Source of the DNA: Neoechinorhynchus agilis
Taxonomy: Eukaryota > Acanthocephala
Assembly (NCBI GenBank): GCA_051530055.1
Contig: JBMGUZ010000026.1
Location: 1-34,459, forward strand
Direction: 5' to 3'
Length of the DNA stretch: 34,459 nucleotides
Shown here: piece by piece, positions 10,309 to 18,442 of the stretch
Numbering within the stretch: the stretch's first letter is position 1
Layout of the letters: every line of letters begins with the position of its first letter
Program-made: the position numbers and the translations under genes
The notes under the pieces: model-generated
The model's database searches: none
Seen by the model: only the letters and a program-made list of their open reading frames with translations
What the model was told of the DNA's origin: nothing

Positions 10309-10389
10309 TGACCTTTTTGTCCGTTCCTTTGCAAGCCAATCGCAAGCATCATTATTGACGCCGAAGATATTGCCATCCGATCCATAATT

Positions 10390-10689
10390 TCAAGAGTTCA
10401 ATAATACGTTAATTGTTTCAGTAATTGAAAGCGCGAAATTTGCTAAAAATCTTTTCTCTGTGTTCAATGCTTCTATGACAACCAAAGCAACGTCGAACAT
10501 TCGCCTTAGGGGTGATTCCCACATTTCAAACAACCAACAAATTTGTGCTTTGCATTGGATTTTGTCCATTTTGTGAAGGTCTAATCGCCGAGCAGAACGT
10601 CGAAAGTTTTGATCCTTGATTTGAGTGAAACTTTGAGTGGTGTTTGACCAATGGAAGCCGCGTTTTGGTTCAATTCGTTTCGTAACCAT
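10390..10689 (-). CDS. Hypothetical 99-aa frame upstream of family X copy 1
   Basis: The frame ends ERFLANFALSITETINVLLN. Copy 3 has the same end (RFLANFALSITEIMNVLLN), but there it runs on into the membrane anchor. The first part (GFHWSNTTQSFTQIKDQNFR...) has no counterpart in the other copies and no known domain. It is probably the 5' exon or upstream region of family X rather than a separate gene. Confidence 0.35.
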   Translation of the reverse strand: MVTKRIEPKRGFHWSNTTQSFTQIKDQNFRRSARRLDLHKMDKIQCKAQICWLFEMWESPLRRMFDVALVVIEALNTEKRFLANFALSITETINVLLNS

Positions 10690-10700
10690 TCAAAATGTAC

Positions 10701-11515
10701 ACGACTCGAATGTGTTTCTGTTCGCATTGAACACAGTAAGTTCTCTAGACAACATTGAACCTAATGAAAAGTGATTTTGTCGCAATGGTCCAAACTTTGG
10801 CCTTGTCGCCCGCATCCTTTTACATTACAAACGATATCGAAAACTGTGGCACTTCCTTGTGATGGGTTCTTTTAGTTGGAATCCGGCGAAATGTTAAAGA
10901 GCTCCTCTTAACTTATCGATCTTCTAATCGTGCCTCCTTTTGAGAGCTTCTTGATGTCGCTCGTGAATTTCTCTCTAACAAATGGGATCTTGAGGATCGG
11001 TAAGGAGTCGCTATTGGTTTCCTTCTGATACGAACGTCCGCCAACCGATTCTGCTCGGAAGCCCCCCCGGAGCGAAATTACCATTTTCGGTGGGTTCTTG
11101 ATTAGTGCATTTTTTCAAGATCGAAGATAGAACGAAATTTTTTGATTTGTTTAAGCAAAAAATCTTATTTGTTAATAACTCATAAATATTGCAGCAGTGA
11201 GTTCTAAACATTTGGAATGGACAAAATGAAAGCCATTAAATTTTTTATTTACTGTTCCAATGGACGGTCGCCTTCAACGATTAGAAAACTACTAAAATCC
11301 GCTGATCAATAAACATGAACTCAATAGTCATTTTATTCACAAGAATTTATTTTTCTTGACAATCTTAAAAATGTAGATTCAATTTTCTTACGTTATTCTT
11401 TTTCTCGAATTCAAAAATAATTTCGTTCCAATGATTTCACATTTATTCGGTCAATTTTAAACCTAACAATTGCAAAGATCTTCCCCCGACGCCTTTACTG
11501 ACGAAGGCTCTAAAT
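10701..11515. other. Intergenic stretch
   Basis: No supported gene or repeat. Short frames only. Confidence 0.5.
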
Positions 11516-11521
11516 TTTATT
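11516..11521 (-). terminator. Polyadenylation signal for the TFIIS-N-like gene
   Basis: AATAAA on the minus strand, about 20 bp past the stop of the 444-codon frame. Confidence 0.5.
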
Positions 11522-11541
11522 GAATTCTCTACATTCAATGC

Positions 11542-12876
11542 CTAAGAAGCTTTCCTTTTCCTGTCGATTTCCTCGTCCACAGGAGCTGATCGTTTCCGCG
11601 GTTCCGTCCGCGAGTTACAACTCGCAGCGGCCATCATCGCTACGGAATTCCGCCCACGCATCGGAAATGCAGCCCTCATTTTAATTGTAATTTTATCGAT
11701 TCGGTTACTATGGCGTCCGTTATTAATGTTGAATTTAACATCGTGAAGAAGTTTTCCAAGCTGATTATCCCGGATATCATCTTGCGTGATGTTTTTCTGG
11801 GCCATGGCTTTAAATATTCGTATTGCCAGCGCTTGGTTCTTTACCGTCGAATCTTCCTCGAGGTTTCTCCGCAGCACGGCGCAGAGTTGCTCCAAGCTCA
11901 TTTCTGCATTCACTTCAATCTTTTCTCTAGATTTCTTAGTTCTTTTGTTCGAAGAACTTTTATCATTTGTTGACCGCGGCTTCTTTTCTGAATGTACTTT
12001 TGCTTCTCGGACAATGAAATCATCTGGATGAATTAATTTCCGCTTTCGAGATTTGGTCGCATCTTTAGTAAAATCGCATTCCTTTTTCTTTTCTGCTTTT
12101 CGACATAATTGCTTTAGTTTTATCAGGACTTCTTTAATAATTTTACTTGTGGCTTCATCACTTTCATTTTTGGCCATTTTTTCTATAACTTCTACAATCC
12201 CAGATTCTTCAATTTCAGCTTTAGTTGTGTTTCTTAAGATAATCTTCGCAAGGATTTGACGGACCCACGCAGTGTTGGTCACGGCAAACTGTTCGTTCAA
12301 TCCGCAATGCAGTCTTTTACGCAGGGACTTTAGTGAACCTGAAACAGCCGTAGAGTATCGTTCAATCCAACGTCCTTCGCCGATATAAACGGCAGTTTTG
12401 CCGGATTCGGTTGGTGCTTTTTGTTCAACTTCACCGTTGATTTGCGAAGAGGCATCCACTTCACTTTCGGAAGCTTCATCCGTTTTAGGGAGATTGGAAG
12501 GCATCGTCGGCTTAAAAATTATTTTAGGCAATCTTTTTAACAGCTTTGCTTTTTTTGCCTCGTACTCTTGGGACTCGTCGTTCGCTCGTTTCTCATTTTC
12601 TAATTTTATCTTTTCCGCTTCGATTTGAGGGTCAACTTTTGAAGTCTTACCATCACGTTTTAGAATTACCTGCAATCTGTACTTGATTTTTTCAAGGGAC
12701 AGAATAATCTCCTCGTTGCCTTTTTCATTCATCATTTCATCAATTATTTCTAAAATACGCGATTCACGAATTTCATTGGCTGTTATTGGCCGCCTCATAA
12801 ACTCTCCGATATTAGCTCGCGCGTACATCCAATTGACGTCCTTTGAATGAATCGAGTCGATGAGTAGGTGGATCAT
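11542..12876 (-). CDS. Nuclear protein with three TFIIS-N (TND)-like helical repeats
   Basis: A 444-residue frame. Three segments share a pattern of the TFIIS N-terminal/LEDGF-type helical bundle (ILxxLxxxxIT...I..S.I...I..M): about residues 17-74 (RRPITANEIRESRILEIIDE), 180-262 (RNTTKAEIEESGIVEVIEKM) and 325-400 (AQKNITQDDIRDNQLGKLLH). They are joined by lysine-rich, low-complexity linkers with nuclear-signal-like runs (KSRKRK, KRTKKSR) and end in a basic tail. TND bundles in TFIIS, IWS1, elongin A and PNUTS bind disordered motifs of transcription elongation factors. Three in one protein would be unusual. The N-terminal repeat looks cut short where the frame overlaps the Argonaute-like ORF, so the true start may lie in another exon. 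Confidence 0.55.
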   Translation of the reverse strand: MIHLLIDSIHSKDVNWMYARANIGEFMRRPITANEIRESRILEIIDEMMNEKGNEEIILSLEKIKYRLQVILKRDGKTSKVDPQIEAEKIKLENEKRANDESQEYEAKKAKLLKRLPKIIFKPTMPSNLPKTDEASESEVDASSQINGEVEQKAPTESGKTAVYIGEGRWIERYSTAVSGSLKSLRKRLHCGLNEQFAVTNTAWVRQILAKIILRNTTKAEIEESGIVEVIEKMAKNESDEATSKIIKEVLIKLKQLCRKAEKKKECDFTKDATKSRKRKLIHPDDFIVREAKVHSEKKPRSTNDKSSSNKRTKKSREKIEVNAEMSLEQLCAVLRRNLEEDSTVKNQALAIRIFKAMAQKNITQDDIRDNQLGKLLHDVKFNINNGRHSNRIDKITIKMRAAFPMRGRNSVAMMAAASCNSRTEPRKRSAPVDEEIDRKRKAS

Positions 12877-13351
12877 TTAAAGGAAAAAAAGATCTCCCAA
12901 AGTTAATTAGAAGATTCGTTAGTGCGAATTTAAGGACAATATTGATTATTGCCATCTGCGGACGGAGTGCAACAGATTTTCCGATCATGTTTCTTATCAA
13001 TGTAATGTCCTGCTCCATATCGATTTCATTGGTTTTCTTAAATATAACCAGGTACTTTTCAGAGACGAGTATTGAACACTCATCCCTGCCTGTGGCGAAA
13101 TCGCTTAGTGAGTAAACCACACGACCACCGTTGTATACAGTTCGGTACTTGAATTCTTTTTCAAGAGCATTTGCCATTTTCAATATCGCTTTTTTAATTA
13201 TAATTCGCTGTTTTAATGAAGATAAGACGTTTTCTCCGTTTGGGTTAGTGACACCCAAACCTCTATCTTTATCTTCAATCTTCACATCGTACTGCTTTAC
13301 TCTGAAAGGAGTTGAGTTGGTCAGTGGAAAATAATTGATCATCATTTTCAT
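12812..13351 (-). CDS. Argonaute-family N-domain + L1 fragment
   Basis: The 179-residue frame starts MKMMINYFPLTNSTPFRVKQ and YDVKIED, the opening strand of the Argonaute N domain (NxFxL...YDVxI). It continues YNGGRVVYSLSDFATGRDE (the family's 'YDGxxxLYT...L..GR') and ends with ALRPQMAIINIVLK...NFGRSFFPLN, matching the L1/DUF1785 motif VGRSFF. PAZ, MID and PIWI domains are absent: the frame stops at about residue 179 and overlaps the next ORF by 65 nt in another frame. It is either the 5' part of a gene whose rest is lost, or an N-domain-only protein, or part of a fusion through unusual splicing. I am sure of the homology and unsure of function. Confidence 0.65.
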   Translation of the reverse strand: MKMMINYFPLTNSTPFRVKQYDVKIEDKDRGLGVTNPNGENVLSSLKQRIIIKKAILKMANALEKEFKYRTVYNGGRVVYSLSDFATGRDECSILVSEKYLVIFKKTNEIDMEQDITLIRNMIGKSVALRPQMAIINIVLKFALTNLLINFGRSFFPLNDPPTHRLDSFKGRQLDVRAS

Positions 13352-13837
13352 CGACTTATTTAATTTAATTTTTGTACAGTAAACATTTTTGGACGTGTTC
13401 CAACGCTGCGTTCTTGTCGCAGGGTATCTATTTCTAAACCCTAAAAATCATTAGGCTTAAAAATATGGTTCGACATTATGGGATTCATCTATCGACATAT
13501 TAATTATTTTGCTTTCTTCATTATATTGTTTTTGTGGTTCTGCATCGTTCCCCCTTTGACCTTGATTTCTCTGGTACTGTCCATGATTTTGGCATCTCCC
13601 GCCTCGATCTAACTTTATGTTTATTTATCCTCCAATTTTCTCTCTATATCGTCATGAGTGCTAACCGCTAACTGAATCAATGGATTTTCTCTAATTATTT
13701 AATCATCAACAACATAATAATCGAAATTATAGCAGCGATTTTGTATTTATGAGGCGCTAAAACGAAATAAAAACATGTAATTAAAGCCAGAACTCGAAAA
13801 TCCAACTTTAATGTAAGACTTTAAACTGTGCAATAAT
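13352..13837. other. Intergenic stretch between Argonaute-like and Tudor frames
   Basis: AT-rich with no supported gene. Both flanking frames are on the minus strand, so this should hold the promoter of the Argonaute-like frame and the 3' end of the Tudor gene. Confidence 0.4.
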
Positions 13838-13843
13838 TTTATT
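13838..13843 (-). terminator. Polyadenylation signal of the Tudor gene
   Basis: AATAAA on the minus strand, about 60 bp past the Tudor stop codon. Confidence 0.5.
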
Positions 13844-13904
13844 TACAGAAAACACAGAAACTCTTGCAGCGTTTTAGGCTGCAGTAAAACTCGAACGAAC
13901 TCGC

Positions 13905-15077
13905 CTAGTTGTTCAGTTGCGAGTCGTCCATTGTATTGGCATGTTCGCTATTTTGTCCATTCGTTGTATCCTCTGATTGTCCGTTTGATTTATCAAATAC
14001 CAACAAATGCGATAAAGATTTTTCCAATGGTTTCAATCCATACGACTTTTTAATCGATAGCTTCACCACAAATGATTGTCGCGAAACGTCGTAGCCAATA
14101 ATCTTTGCGATTAGTCGTTCCTTTTGTGCGAATCGAGTGTCCATTTGCCGAAACCGATACTCTAACGGTCCTTGAGCCATTTCTTTAGTTGAACATCCAT
14201 CCAAATGACACTTAAAAATCGTCTTTCGAATAGCGAGTATCGATGGGGAAGCAACGTAGCACATTAATTTAGAAACAAACCGTATCTTTCCGGAATCTAC
14301 TTCTTCGACAAGAAATCTATGACCCTGGTCCTCCAGGATCTTTACTCTTTTGAATGATTTATCGGAATCTTTGACGAGACAATAATGGCCAGGATAAAGT
14401 TCTCTCGATACCTCCTCAGCGTGACGTCCATTTAAATTAATTAATTCTCGATTCAGATAAGTTCGCCATTCCTGGACAAATTGGGTTATAAAAATATTTT
14501 CAATGTTGCAGAAGTGCACTAGCTTATAAATAATTTTGATATTAATCAAATACTTGCCGTCCTCGTCCTTTCTTATAAAATCACAAAAGACATTCCCTTC
14601 AAACGCTGCCTCGGGAACTTGTGAGTGGTTTTGATTTGCAAGTACGAAATTGCCATCTTGGTTTTCCAATTTCAATTTACATGGAAGGGCCAGCCTTGGA
14701 ATGGAGTTGAAGATTCTTTTAACCGGTCGTAGATTTACCAATGGAAGCCACTCTTGGTGACCGTAATCAATGTAAAAGACTTTGAATGAAGATGTCAGAA
14801 TATTCACTTCTGTAATTTGACCCCGGTACCACTTTCCGTCCACAAGGGACTTGCCAATACATTTGGAATTAAGACCATACACAAGAAATTGATTGAAACG
14901 AAGAGATTCATAAACATTTCGTAGACCGATCTCAAGATCCAATCGATTTTTGAAGATTAAATTTGGTAGAAGGTAAATATTTTGAGGATTATCCATGTAA
15001 CTGACTTGACAATAGACTGAATCTTGTACAGAAACTATAAACTGCGGGTAATCGGCTGGAGGTACAAAAGTGCTCAT
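13905..15077 (-). CDS. Tudor-domain protein with two extended Tudor modules (TDRD-like)
   Basis: A 390-residue intronless frame. The first extended Tudor, about residues 65-150, is textbook: DGKWYRGQITEVN, then FKVFYIDYGHQEWLPLVNLR and FNSIPRLALPCKL. It keeps the W-Y, F-Y and D-Y positions that build the aromatic cage for methylarginine. A flanking staphylococcal-nuclease-like half precedes it (FIVSVQDSVYCQVSYMDNPQ). A second module, about residues 235-345, has the fold pattern (YPGHYCLVKDSD...FKRVKI...FLVEEVDSGKIRFV) but its cage positions are E/V/S, so it probably does not bind methylarginine. Animal TDRD proteins act in germ granules with PIWI-piRNA partners; that role here is inferred. 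The C-terminus is polar and disordered. Confidence 0.85.
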   Translation of the reverse strand: MSTFVPPADYPQFIVSVQDSVYCQVSYMDNPQNIYLLPNLIFKNRLDLEIGLRNVYESLRFNQFLVYGLNSKCIGKSLVDGKWYRGQITEVNILTSSFKVFYIDYGHQEWLPLVNLRPVKRIFNSIPRLALPCKLKLENQDGNFVLANQNHSQVPEAAFEGNVFCDFIRKDEDGKYLINIKIIYKLVHFCNIENIFITQFVQEWRTYLNRELINLNGRHAEEVSRELYPGHYCLVKDSDKSFKRVKILEDQGHRFLVEEVDSGKIRFVSKLMCYVASPSILAIRKTIFKCHLDGCSTKEMAQGPLEYRFRQMDTRFAQKERLIAKIIGYDVSRQSFVVKLSIKKSYGLKPLEKSLSHLLVFDKSNGQSEDTTNGQNSEHANTMDDSQLNN

Positions 15078-16128
15078 TATTGATGATTTTCTGTAAGAAT
15101 AATTTTAGTCAAGAAGCCGATCTAACTGTATACTTTCAAAGATAGAAGCAATATAAAGCTTGTGAGTGAAAAGAATAAAGGGGATACTTTATCTTGCTAA
15201 GCGTTATAAAATTTCAGCCAATCAGCGTGTGCATAACAGCGGGGCACCGGTATAAAATAGGAAATAAACCCTAAAAATAATTAATCATCACGTGCCGCTT
15301 TTGTTTTTACCCGTGTAATGGACGCTTTATCTTTGAATTTAATTATATATTTTGTTTGAATTATTAATTTGTTTTACACCCTTTGGATTTTTATATCATC
15401 ACCAGGTTGTTATTTTATGCAATTTCTAAAGTAGTTATTTAAGTTATCATTCTATTTAATTATTTGCTCAAATGGTGCGTATAAATTGCTTTCTCTATTT
15501 TTAAGGTTCAAGATCAATTTCAATTCCTAGAATAAATGGCATGAGACTTGTCTTAAATGTGTGATTTTGTTTCTCATTCTTAAAACGGCATCCAGCTGTG
15601 AATTGCATGCTGATTGGCTTAATTTTCTATGTGGCGTGCAATAATCCTCAAAAAAATTAACTGGACGAAACATGCATTTGTAACGAACAAGTTTAAAAGA
15701 AGCATTGCGATAGCTTTAATCGGTGTCGCCGAAACGTGATTTCTGTCTGGTGTTCTGAATGTTAAAGTGAAGAAACTCATTGAAACGTTAGGAAACGATG
15801 CTGCTCCGAGACTTAGACTTTCAAGGAAGATAAAAGAAGTCTCGCTAAATTACGACAGTTCAAACTCACGAAAAAATAAAGAAACTCAACGTCGCAATGT
15901 GCGGAATAAAGAGAAGACTTTATATAAATGATTATTACGTTTGATGAAGTTCAAATCAAAGAGATTTTGGAAACTTTTTAACGCTGAAAAACTTTGTGAG
16001 TGAATTTCGATGCTTTCGCCGCAATAAAACAGAAAAAGTGACTAACAGCTTTAAGCCGAAGACAGCGATTAAGTTCGTTACAAATCGCGCAGGTTGATGG
16101 CCATAACATTCAATAAACACTGTGACCT
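15078..16128. other. Intergenic stretch with promoter-like motifs
   Basis: CCAAT (about 15,218) and TATAAAATA (about 15,251) stand 30 bp apart on the plus strand, but no convincing plus-strand gene follows. A short open frame of about 60 codons (about 15,745-15,930, basic, ending EKTLYK) is unassigned. The Tudor gene promoter (minus strand) should also lie here. Confidence 0.35.
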
Positions 16129-16515
16129 TTAGTATTTATTTCGCAAAACCGCCGGAACAGTGAGTTGTTCGCCCGCTAACAAATCTCGAACGGTGAAAAG
16201 AGCCATTGCTTGTCTGTCTGTTCCATTAGATTTAAAGTGAACCTTCTGAATGAGCAAATTGGCATTGCTCTGAGAGCGATGAAAAAGATGAGACACGTTG
16301 GTGATCGACGCTACGTTTCCATTTCTCTCCGTATCGCTGTCCTGTTGACAAACAAGATAACCCTTTGGAAGATCGTGGTTCACACGGACACCCAATCTTT
16401 TAGTTCTATGAACAAATACCTCCAAATAAGCTCGAATTTCTTGACTGACCAATGTGTTTGGACAGTGCCCTGGACATTTACACGCATCGCCACATTTTTT
16501 GAACTCTCAATTGTC
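16129..16515 (-). pseudogene. Histone-lysine methyltransferase pre-SET/SET fragment (SUV39/SETDB-like)
   Basis: The minus strand reads FKKCGDACKCPGHCPNTLVS, the last cysteine cluster of a pre-SET zinc domain. It then runs into AYLEVFVHRTKRLGVRVNHD and LPKGYLVCQ, the start of a SET domain (LEVF.T...GWGVR...IPKG.FVC). The C-terminal SET half follows directly as GNVASITNVSHLFHRSQSNA...LFTVRDLLAGEQLT. The insert region between them is missing. The NHSCxPN cofactor-binding motif reads NVSHLFHRSQSNAN, and the final Y of LT-x-D-Y is gone. These losses indicate a dead copy. It directly abuts the 3' end of the RT element on the same strand. Confidence 0.65.
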
Positions 16516-18095
16516 GCCCGAATGCTTGCAGTGTTGCCTCTCAATACGGCGATGCTGATATTTTGAACCAGGTATTGACCTTGCATCACCGGTTGTAACA
16601 TGAAGGCGTCGCTTCAGATCCTTCAGAAGTTGAAGAGCCTCGCTACCAAGAGAACCGTAGGTCTCAACCCCAAAAGGCACAAACAAGTGGGCCCAGGACA
16701 AATCGAGGTATTTCGTCGTTTTCCGTCTTTCGGCAGCGCTCAACCACCGAGAACTTGAGATTGCTGGCCGCGAGTGTATCGACACAGTGGCGTCCCAGAG
16801 GAGGCATTTACCTTCCCGCCACGGAAATGCGGTCACCCAGTCAGGTCTAAGCCCGTCGTCCTTACAGAGGTTAACAGGTTCCAAAATATTGGGGGTATTT
16901 ACCGCATAACAAGTGCCCGGCTCAGCACAATGTTAATTTCGGAATGTCTTGCTAATCTGCCGGCTGATTTTCAACAGATGAGACCGTGACGTCCCGACGA
17001 ATCCACATTTGCACCGCAGCTGCAACGGTGGGGTCGACACATCGGTAGTCCTAATCTCATTGAAACTCCGAGCAGTACTGCCTCGTCGAAGGGGAAAATA
17101 CCAACAGATGCAAACGGGACTGCATTCAACCAAGCACCTGATTCTCTAGTGGAGACTGCCAACAACCTGGCACGGACAACGTCGTCGCTGTACTTGATCG
17201 GAATTGGTCAGTGTACACCACTCACTGATTCCCTCTTCAAAATGCCTATCAAGACGATAAGTAGATTTCAAAATGCGCTGAACTGCGCTTCCCTCACAGG
17301 AGCCTAGAAATTTGGGCAGGGATATGTCTGCTGTTTTCCGGATGCCCAACCCTCCAGAAGATACAGGCAAGGATGCTCGTCGCCATGCCTCTTCTGGCAG
17401 CTGGACATTTAAAACTTGCTCGAGATAGTCCTTCAATCCGTCATCTCGCTTGCCACGCTGAACCTTGTGATTGAAAAACGGCGCAGTGCGTAGAGCGTAA
17501 AGGAACTTGGGGATGAAGAGGGTATTCTTTATCAAGAACAGAACCTCGTGTGATCCAAGCTCACAGACCCTATCGCAAAGCATCGATAATTTCGCTAGAA
17601 GGCAGTTAATTTCGTTTTTTACATTCCCATCAAAGACCCAACTGCCGAAAAGCTTAAGCCGGTCTAAGTCGATCATTTCTATCCTGGGGGGAACATTTTC
17701 AAAGTCGCGATTTTTTACGTCTTTTGCAGGGCTCGTCTCTATTTTAAGGAATAGAATTTCGAACTTTTCTGTGCTCAATTCAATGCCCAGCTTGCTTCCC
17801 CCATCTTGATTTTCTCCAGGTCACGGCCTCCCTGCGTAGCATCGTCCAGGTACCAAGCATTGAATTCGGCATCAGGAGAATGCGCTAATTCGTTTATTGT
17901 GAGCGCGAAACCAATGGGACCTAACGAGTCTCCCTGCTGAACGCCTCGTTCGGAAGGAATGATGTGATCGTGTCGCAGCTCAGAGCCTTTAATAGCGAGT
18001 TACGATTAACGGAATTGAAGGCGTTCCGGAAATCTAATTTCAGGATCACACACGGTTTATCGTTCTCAATAACAAATGTGCGGAGTGCGCTGTAG
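16515..18095 (-). pseudogene. Non-LTR RT element with PD...D nuclease-like tail (copy 2)
   Basis: Minus-strand order: RT motif A (CVILKLDFRNAFNSVNRNSL, about 18,030), motif B (GVQQGDSLGPIGFAL, about 17,930), catalytic motif C (WYLDDAT, about 17,850), thumb/post-RT (LRTAPFF; EEAWRRASLPVSSGGLGIRK), Cys/His cluster (CRPHRCSCG...GRHGLIC), nuclease-like tail (RPDWVTAFPWREG...WDAT) and the C-terminal end (LVQNISIAVLRGNTASIRAT). Several frameshifts separate these pieces, and the region between motifs A and B is too short, so part of the palm is deleted. The 5' half of the element is missing. Copy 1 at 4,566-5,510 is the same family. The order fits restriction-like-endonuclease LINEs. Confidence 0.75.
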
Positions 18096-18360
18096 ATCTA
18101 TCAAATATTCAATTAATCAAATGCCTTCCGAACCGCTAATCGACAACGACAATGGAAAAAATCGATAATGCATAGCACATCCCAACATTTGATATGGCAA
18201 AGGTATGAAGAATCTCCAGAATTTAATTTGAATTTCAATCTCTTCAAAAATCCACAAAACAAACAAAGTTACCTTCTTCAACTTCACTGTCTAATTATGT
18301 GCGCCTCCTTTAAATGTCTTATAATGCCATGGATGAAGATTTCTCCGTTCGACAACTTTA
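18096..18360. other. Short unassigned spacer
   Basis: Lies between the 5'-truncated RT element and family X copy 2. No gene recognised. Confidence 0.4.
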
Positions 18361-18442
18361 ACCATCTTAGATTAATCTATTTAACACCAATAAAAGTAGC
18401 CCTTTAATATCAGTACTTGATGTTGCTTTTCTTGTATACTGT

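Larger units (their letters stand above)
8845..10700 (-). repeat. Dispersed repeat family X, copy 1
   Basis: One of three long related copies (others at 18,361-20,480 and 32,930-34,459). The 3' edge (low coordinate) carries the perfect palindrome TAGATTAATCTA (8,851-8,862), found at the same relative place in all copies. Homology with copy 3 reaches at least 10,465. Copies 1 and 2 also share GAGCAGAACGTCGAAAGTTT upstream (10,590-10,610 and 20,408-20,427). A 53-bp tandem duplication private to this copy lies at 8,945-9,048. It could be a multi-copy gene or a non-autonomous mobile element; no transposase, RT or clear terminal inverted repeats were seen. Confidence 0.75.

Noticed and set aside
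15215-15260. Plus-strand gene driven by the CCAAT/TATA pair
   Set aside because: The motifs are well spaced, but no convincing plus-strand coding region follows within 900 bp.
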